DNA of 19,547 nt from UBA5209 sp034002865 (lineage in GTDB: Bacteria; Patescibacteriota; Dojkabacteria; SC72), in the NCBI GenBank assembly GCA_034002865.1, contig JAVEZR010000014.1, forward strand, positions 1 to 19,547, read 5' to 3'. Positions 14,247-19,547 of this stretch are shown piece by piece. The translations under genes and the position numbers were made by a program. Every line of letters begins with the position of its first letter. The first letter of the stretch is position 1. The notes below the pieces were generated by a model. The model saw only the letters and a program-made list of their open reading frames with translations. It was not told where the DNA came from and ran no database searches.

Positions 14247-17200
14247 ATGCTAAAAACTAACTGCCCGAAAGTAGCAAAATTTGTACTCATTCTGCTAATA
14301 GCCCCTCTTGTTTTTGTTGCCCATTTTACACTCCAAAAAGCATATGCACAGACCTCATCTACTATTAATTTCCAGGGAAAGATTGTAAGAAACGATACAG
14401 GATATGAAGGATTAAATGTTACAACAGGAAGTCCAGCATGTGTTAAAGCTGGTTCTGATGAATGTGATTTCCAAGTTAAATACTATTCAGCATCTACATC
14501 AGGAACTTTGTATTTTACTGAAACATATACAGACGTAGAGATAGGGCAGTACGGAGGGATCTTTAATCTCTCTTTAGGTGCAGGTACGCCAACAACGGGA
14601 GCATATTCCTCTTTAGATGCAATGATAAAGGAACAGGATTCTGTTTATGTAGAAATACTTTTCTCTCCGGCAGGTACTAGTAGTTTTACAGAGACATTCT
14701 CTAGGATGCCACTTCAAGCCTCTGCATACGCTATTAGATCAGAGTATGCCAAAATGGCATCAGGAGCTTTTGAGTTTGAAAATGCAGCGGATTATGCGTC
14801 TACTACACGAGGATTAACGACTCCTGCTAGTAATGGTATGGTTTACTACGATACAACTGCTGGTGTATTAAAACTTTACAGTGGGGGTGTATGGCAAAAT
14901 CTTGCTACAGGAGGATCCTCTATATGGGGAAGTAACAGTATATCTTCATATTCCCACTATCCTTCTCAATTTATGGAAACTAGTGGTATCGCGACACTTT
15001 CAAATTTTGGTGTAGATGCTACAGTAAATAGGGCATGGGTACATGGAGCATCCTCTAGAACCGGTTTCTCTGTATACTCAAACTACAGTGGTGCAACAGA
15101 TTGGCCATTGGTAACGTTTAAAGCAGATGCAAGTAACTTTGGTAATTCAATATTACAATTAACTCAGGATGGTACTGGAAATATCTTGGAGGGATTAAGT
15201 GGTAGTACACCAGTCTTTAACTTTGACAAAAGGGGTGACTTACATCTCTCAAATAACGGTGTAAATTACTTCGAACCATTTGCAGTAGCCCCCACAACTG
15301 GAGATTTATATCCAGGTAGTGGAGAGGGATGTCTTTACAATGTAGCAGGTACTTTGTACTGGGATGCTACATGTAATTACAATGGAGCGGCACTAAGCAC
15401 AGGTTCATCTTCTAGATGGACAGATGCAGGCTCTTTTACATATCTTACCTCTACAACAGACGATGTTCTCTTCGGTGGGAATAGTACTGCTACAGCAACA
15501 TTCTTTTTTGATGTAGATGCTTCTAGTGGTAACTATTTAGCAATAGATAACGCTGCTAATACACAAAGGCTTTTCACTATAGACAGCAATGGTAATGTGG
15601 GAATAGGCACTGCAACACCTGGTTCTAAATTAGATATTGGAGGCGCTAATTCAAACATCACAAACTCAACAGGAGATATAACTATTACTCCTAATCAAAA
15701 TCTAATATTAGGATCTGGAAACTTTGGAGTAGGTACAGTAACACCAAATCAAAAGCTCTCTGTAGCAGGAACCTTTGGAATAAGAGAGACGGGATCAACA
15801 CCAACATACTACACAATCTTTCAGGGAGGAGACCAAAACGCTAATATAACATACACTCTACCAACAACATCTGCTACTGGAATACTTGCTAATAATGGGA
15901 GTGGAGTCCTTTCTTGGTCCACACTTTCCGCCTTAGGTGGTGTTACAGGGACAGGTTCTGGTAGTGGGACTGCAGGTCAAATTACATTCTGGAGTGGTAC
16001 ATCTACAATAACAGGAAGTAATAACTTCTGGTGGGATAATTCAAATCAAAGATTAGGAATAGGTACTAATAATCCTCAATCTACAATAGATATTGCAGGT
16101 GCGACATCAGAGATAGCAAATACTACAGGTAATATTACTATAGTTCCTGCGAGTAATTTAGTTGTCAGTCAGGGTAATGTTGGTATAAATACAGCTTCTG
16201 TCCCCAAGACATTGACTGTAGCGGGCAATATGTCAATGTACTATACGAACACAGGAACAGGAAGTACAAATATATTTGATACGACATATACACAATCTGT
16301 AGCAGCACCTTCAGGAACAATCTATGGTTTCTACAATAAAGCAAACTATACTGCCACAGGAACTATGCTAGAAATTGGAGCAGCCAAATATGATGCCCAG
16401 AACGATACTACTGGTACTGTTACTAGGCTCTATGCTCTAGATGCAAATGTATTTAATAAAACTACAGGTACAATTACTACAGCTGTAGCAATACATGCTA
16501 GAGGATACCAAGAGGCATATGCAGGTACTATATCTGGTTTGCATGGTGTTCTTATAGAGAATGCACACAAGGGTAGTGGTGGAACAATTACAGGACAATC
16601 AGGCCTTACAGTAGCAGGTCTAAATACTGGTACATATAACACACATCTACTACTTGGAACAACTACTATTCCTTCCGCTAATTATGCAATATATAGTGCT
16701 TCTACAAGTTGGAGTTCATTTGCAGGAGGTGTTAGCTCATCAATGTTAGAGATAGTGGCAGGAGACCCGGAGTTAGTATTCACTGAAACAAGTCCTTCTG
16801 TAGTATGGAGATATAAGATAGCAGGAGACCAGTGGATTCTTTCTAGAGATGGCTCTGGAGATAGAATGGTGGTAAATAATGCAGGTAGTTTAATAGTAAA
16901 AGGTAATATCCAAAATAATGAAGATGCAACTGTATATATGGGTGCTACAGCTTCTGGTTCTTCATTGGTATTACAGAGTAATAACTCAAATACTTTGACA
17001 TTAGGTTCTAATGGTACAGTTTCAATTGCCACTCCTACTTCTGGTACGACTTTAAGTCTTGGGAGAGTTAGTGGGCAGGCAAATATTAAATCCTCTGCTG
17101 ATTGGCTAATTATGGACTCAAACACAAGTTCTGCTGCAATTAATTATTTTACTAATCAAAGTGTAATACTTGCCAACGGAGGAGGTAATGTTGGTATTAA

Positions 17201-19439
17201 GACTACCCCTTCTATACATTTGGCAATAGGAGATTCAGATACTGGTTTTCAATGGATTAGTGATGGGAATTTAGCAATATATACGAATAATGCAGAGAGA
17301 ATGAGAATAGCAAGTAATGGGAATATTGGTATTGGTGGTACCGGAATTACTAAGTTGTCTGTCTTAGGACAATATGTAGCAACTGATGGTACAGGACAAT
17401 CGTACGAGGGACAGCTTAGGGTTCAAGGTACAGCTAATAATCATACAGCTATAAATATTAGAGCTTCGAGTAGTTCATATATCTCGGGTCTAACGTTTTC
17501 AAATACCTCAAATACAAAAATTTGGTCGCTTTCTAGTAGGAATAGCTTTGATGCTCCAAATAATAGGTTCGTTTTTTATCTTCATAATGGAAGCTCTTGG
17601 ATAGAAAGAGCATACTTCAATGAAGGCAACTATCTTGGTTTAGTCGTACTTTCTATTGCAAGCGATGCTATTGCAAAGTCGGAATTACAGGCAAAAGGTG
17701 CATATAGATATACATTTGGAATCTCTGGCTCTGGCTTTTATGAGTACTATACCGACGCCAGTAACGTTATTCGTAGGTCTATCAGAACAGGGACTGCCTA
17801 CGATCTCGCAGAATGGTTCCCAGTTGGTGATGCCAGTGTAGTAAATGGTGTTTCAGCACTCAGAAAGGGAGATATAGTATGTGCAGACGTTAATGCCAAA
17901 GAAAAGGTTGTTGCATGCACTTCTGGAAATCAAAGAATTATAGGTGTCGTTACAACAAAACCATACACAACAATGGGTGAAAATCGGCTGGACTATGATT
18001 ACTCTAAGATGTCAGAAATTGCAGTTGTAGGTCGTATCCCAACAATTGTGACATCAAAAAATGGTGATATTAGAATAGGAGACTCTATAACTGTTACAAA
18101 TACAAAAGGTGTTGGTCAGAAGACATTAAAGAGTGGGGAAGTAGTAGGCACAGCATTAGAAGATTTCGTACCATCATCGATGTATTGTCCAAATGTTTCC
18201 TCTATAGATTCTATTAATTGGCCTACAGATGAAGGAAGAAATGAAAATAAGCCATGCTTCAGATTGCCTGATGGTACATACGTAGGGAAGATAATGCTCT
18301 TCTTAAGTATCTCTTGGTATGACCCTTCTCTCTCTTCTACGACAGAGACCCTAACAGAACCAGGTTGGTATCGTATATCTCAATTAAATGGTACTGATGA
18401 TTACGCGAAGATAAAGGTTAATAATAGTACATTAGGATCCTCTCAAAACCTAATATTAAGTGTAGATAGAGTAAAAAGTACTAACAATATTAATGTAATA
18501 TCTAACTTTACTACTGGAGAAAATAATATTACTAAAGCTAGAGTAAATACTGTAAATGGAATTAAATATCTAGAAATATATCTAGGAGATGTAAACAGTA
18601 ACAGTATAAAGGTAAGTATAGATGGAGATACAACTAACTGGATAGCTACAAATATTGTTAAAGTAGGAGATGGAAGTGGAATAGTAGAATATGCATTTAA
18701 TGGAGTACTCTTTGGTATAAGTGATACATTTAGTGTAAGTAAAGACAATTTAACAACCTCTGGAACACTCTTAACCTCTGGTTTAACATCTAATATAGGG
18801 AATAGTAGTAACAGATGGAATGATATATATACAAAGGGAACAATAAGGCTTGGAAGTGGAAGTAGTGAGGGAGGAATAAGATATAACGTTGAGAAGAAGA
18901 GATTAGAGTTCTCTAATGATGGTGAAATATGGATAGAAATGGGAGATCTAACATCAAGTGTTGTGATATCACCTGAATATAGTGGAGCAATCCTATACGC
19001 AGATGGTAGTGATAACTACGGAAGAATGACCTCTGACGCAATAGAGACAGGTGGGGTATTTAAGAACTACTATGAATGGAAATCAGATAGAGAAACACTT
19101 CAAGACTATGATATCTTAGTTAGAATTACCTTACCAACAGACTTCGTAAGTTGGAAAGAGAATGCCATATCTCTAGACTTTATGACAGAAAACTCTGCAT
19201 CTGTAGCTAACAACAAAGTAGATATTGCCCTTATGGGTAACAGCGGTATAGATGGTGAAGTAAAGGACGGTATTAGTAAATTACCTGATAGTTGGGAAAG
19301 AGTAAGTATTAAATCTACAGATATTACTCAATGTAAGAAAGCAGGGGATTCCTGTACTGTAAGACTATCTATGTACTCTAAAGAAAATTACTTTGTAAGA
19401 GTTGGAGATATATCTCTAAGCTATAACAGGGGGCTATAG
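14247..19439 (+). CDS. Giant exported fibre/adhesin-like protein, modular
   Basis: A 1730-residue surface protein. The signal peptide is 1-34 with cleavage after AYA. Residues 39-150 are a head of the kind starting INFQGK and ending MPLQASAYAIRSEYA. An NGMVYYDTTAGVLKLYSG module follows near 200. Between about 446 and 1042 lie six diverged copies of the fibre motif GNVGIGTxxPxxKLxVxG. The DLAEWFP domain begins at Asp1186 and runs to about 1308. A later NSSNRWNDIYTKG element resembles phage tail-fibre shafts, and the last 120 residues look like a beta-sandwich cap. It is rich in Gly, Ser, Thr and Asn and has no catalytic motif I recognise; no clear S74 autoprotease site is seen. The ten mature cysteines form five local pairs. 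I chose ATG 14247 over TTG 14214 for the signal peptide. The role in host attachment is inferred. Confidence 0.8.
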   Translation: MLKTNCPKVAKFVLILLIAPLVFVAHFTLQKAYAQTSSTINFQGKIVRNDTGYEGLNVTTGSPACVKAGSDECDFQVKYYSASTSGTLYFTETYTDVEIGQYGGIFNLSLGAGTPTTGAYSSLDAMIKEQDSVYVEILFSPAGTSSFTETFSRMPLQASAYAIRSEYAKMASGAFEFENAADYASTTRGLTTPASNGMVYYDTTAGVLKLYSGGVWQNLATGGSSIWGSNSISSYSHYPSQFMETSGIATLSNFGVDATVNRAWVHGASSRTGFSVYSNYSGATDWPLVTFKADASNFGNSILQLTQDGTGNILEGLSGSTPVFNFDKRGDLHLSNNGVNYFEPFAVAPTTGDLYPGSGEGCLYNVAGTLYWDATCNYNGAALSTGSSSRWTDAGSFTYLTSTTDDVLFGGNSTATATFFFDVDASSGNYLAIDNAANTQRLFTIDSNGNVGIGTATPGSKLDIGGANSNITNSTGDITITPNQNLILGSGNFGVGTVTPNQKLSVAGTFGIRETGSTPTYYTIFQGGDQNANITYTLPTTSATGILANNGSGVLSWSTLSALGGVTGTGSGSGTAGQITFWSGTSTITGSNNFWWDNSNQRLGIGTNNPQSTIDIAGATSEIANTTGNITIVPASNLVVSQGNVGINTASVPKTLTVAGNMSMYYTNTGTGSTNIFDTTYTQSVAAPSGTIYGFYNKANYTATGTMLEIGAAKYDAQNDTTGTVTRLYALDANVFNKTTGTITTAVAIHARGYQEAYAGTISGLHGVLIENAHKGSGGTITGQSGLTVAGLNTGTYNTHLLLGTTTIPSANYAIYSASTSWSSFAGGVSSSMLEIVAGDPELVFTETSPSVVWRYKIAGDQWILSRDGSGDRMVVNNAGSLIVKGNIQNNEDATVYMGATASGSSLVLQSNNSNTLTLGSNGTVSIATPTSGTTLSLGRVSGQANIKSSADWLIMDSNTSSAAINYFTNQSVILANGGGNVGIKTTPSIHLAIGDSDTGFQWISDGNLAIYTNNAERMRIASNGNIGIGGTGITKLSVLGQYVATDGTGQSYEGQLRVQGTANNHTAINIRASSSSYISGLTFSNTSNTKIWSLSSRNSFDAPNNRFVFYLHNGSSWIERAYFNEGNYLGLVVLSIASDAIAKSELQAKGAYRYTFGISGSGFYEYYTDASNVIRRSIRTGTAYDLAEWFPVGDASVVNGVSALRKGDIVCADVNAKEKVVACTSGNQRIIGVVTTKPYTTMGENRLDYDYSKMSEIAVVGRIPTIVTSKNGDIRIGDSITVTNTKGVGQKTLKSGEVVGTALEDFVPSSMYCPNVSSIDSINWPTDEGRNENKPCFRLPDGTYVGKIMLFLSISWYDPSLSSTTETLTEPGWYRISQLNGTDDYAKIKVNNSTLGSSQNLILSVDRVKSTNNINVISNFTTGENNITKARVNTVNGIKYLEIYLGDVNSNSIKVSIDGDTTNWIATNIVKVGDGSGIVEYAFNGVLFGISDTFSVSKDNLTTSGTLLTSGLTSNIGNSSNRWNDIYTKGTIRLGSGSSEGGIRYNVEKKRLEFSNDGEIWIEMGDLTSSVVISPEYSGAILYADGSDNYGRMTSDAIETGGVFKNYYEWKSDRETLQDYDILVRITLPTDFVSWKENAISLDFMTENSASVANNKVDIALMGNSGIDGEVKDGISKLPDSWERVSIKSTDITQCKKAGDSCTVRLSMYSKENYFVRVGDISLSYNRGL
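15625..16229 (+). repeat. Duplicated module inside the fibre gene
   Basis: Two diverged copies of a roughly 48-residue unit, at about 15625-15770 and 16080-16229. Each runs: leucine/isoleucine strand, IGGANSNI or IAGATSEI, TGDITI or TGNITI, NLILGSGN or NLVVSQGN, a GVGT/GINT turn, then LSVAG or LTVAG. Similarity is clear in protein and weak in DNA, so the duplication is old. Confidence 0.65.
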
Positions 19440-19441
19440 TG

Positions 19442-19547
19442 ATGAAAAAGAAATCAGCTATTAAAAAAATACTCTCATGTATAGGGTATGTACTAATCGC
19501 TATCTTCCTCCTAGGTTCGATTACAATATTAATACAGAAGTCCTCTA
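19442..19547 (+). CDS. Membrane-anchored protein, 5' part only
   Basis: The first 35 codons of a gene cut by the window end: a basic start MKKKSAIKKI, then a hydrophobic segment at about residues 11-32 (LSCIGYVLIAIFLLG and on). It is a signal anchor or a non-cleaved N-terminal membrane helix. ATG 19442 lies two bases after the fibre-protein stop and has a Shine-Dalgarno AGGGGG (19428-19433) placed inside that gene, so translation is probably coupled. Too little is present to name it; it may serve export or anchoring of the fibre protein. Confidence 0.75.
   Translation, partial: MKKKSAIKKILSCIGYVLIAIFLLGSITILIQKSS

Noticed and set aside
17656..17841. 61-codon + strand ORF in another frame inside the fibre gene
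   Set aside because: The main frame is continuous and domain-rich through this part; the overlap has no start signal.

Overview
The window looks like a contig from a streamlined, AT-rich bacterium of the Candidate Phyla Radiation (Patescibacteria). That placement is an inference. It rests on the exported giant fibre-like protein with an INFQGK-type head, GIGT-type repeats and a DLAEW domain, a style I associate with CPR genomes, and on an endonuclease III without its Fe-S cysteines, very short or absent 5' leaders, and tRNAs without encoded CCA. No marker in the window fixes the phylum. All genes lie on the + strand. Stops are TAA, TAG and TGA; one TGA lies in an ATGA overlap, so the standard bacterial code is used.

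Layout. The 3' end of a 23S rRNA (1-537) is followed by a spacer with a long inverted repeat, a 5S rRNA (about 668-787) and an intrinsic terminator. After a 340-base stretch with no gene come a thymidylate kinase-like protein with a C-terminal extension, overlapping endonuclease III (nth), then ribosomal protein S1 (rpsA) with its own terminator. Directly behind that terminator lies the promoter of clpC (AAA+ unfoldase), followed by radA. A 543-base intergenic region then holds a row of hairpins, a strong promoter, a multi-hairpin candidate RNA of about 254 nt with its own terminator, and a separate promoter for rho. After rho come a membrane-anchored LysM/M23 peptidoglycan hydrolase, two tandem alanine tRNAs (anticodons CGC and GGC), a DUF5680 protein, leuS interrupted by a 100-N assembly gap, and a 1730-residue exported fibre/adhesin-like protein. 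The window ends in the first 35 codons of a membrane-anchored protein.

How it fits together. Most genes are housekeeping: translation (rRNA, S1, LeuRS, tRNA-Ala), DNA repair (Nth, RadA), nucleotide metabolism (TMPK-like), proteolysis (ClpC with a ClpP-docking LGF loop) and termination (Rho). The LysM/M23 protein and the giant protein are the envelope and surface part. Promoters follow a simple pattern: either TTGACN-17/18-TATANT, or an extended -10 (TGNTATAAT) with a poor -35. Several lie so close to the start codon that the mRNA should be leaderless or nearly so; only rpsA and the last gene show clear Shine-Dalgarno sequences.

The observations most worth a second look are the unrecognised 8176-8430 RNA, the inverted repeat that can sequester the 5' strand of 5S rRNA, the mitochondria-like sarcin-ricin loop, the altered primary RNA-binding site of Rho, and the modular fibre protein whose ten mature cysteines fall into five local pairs.
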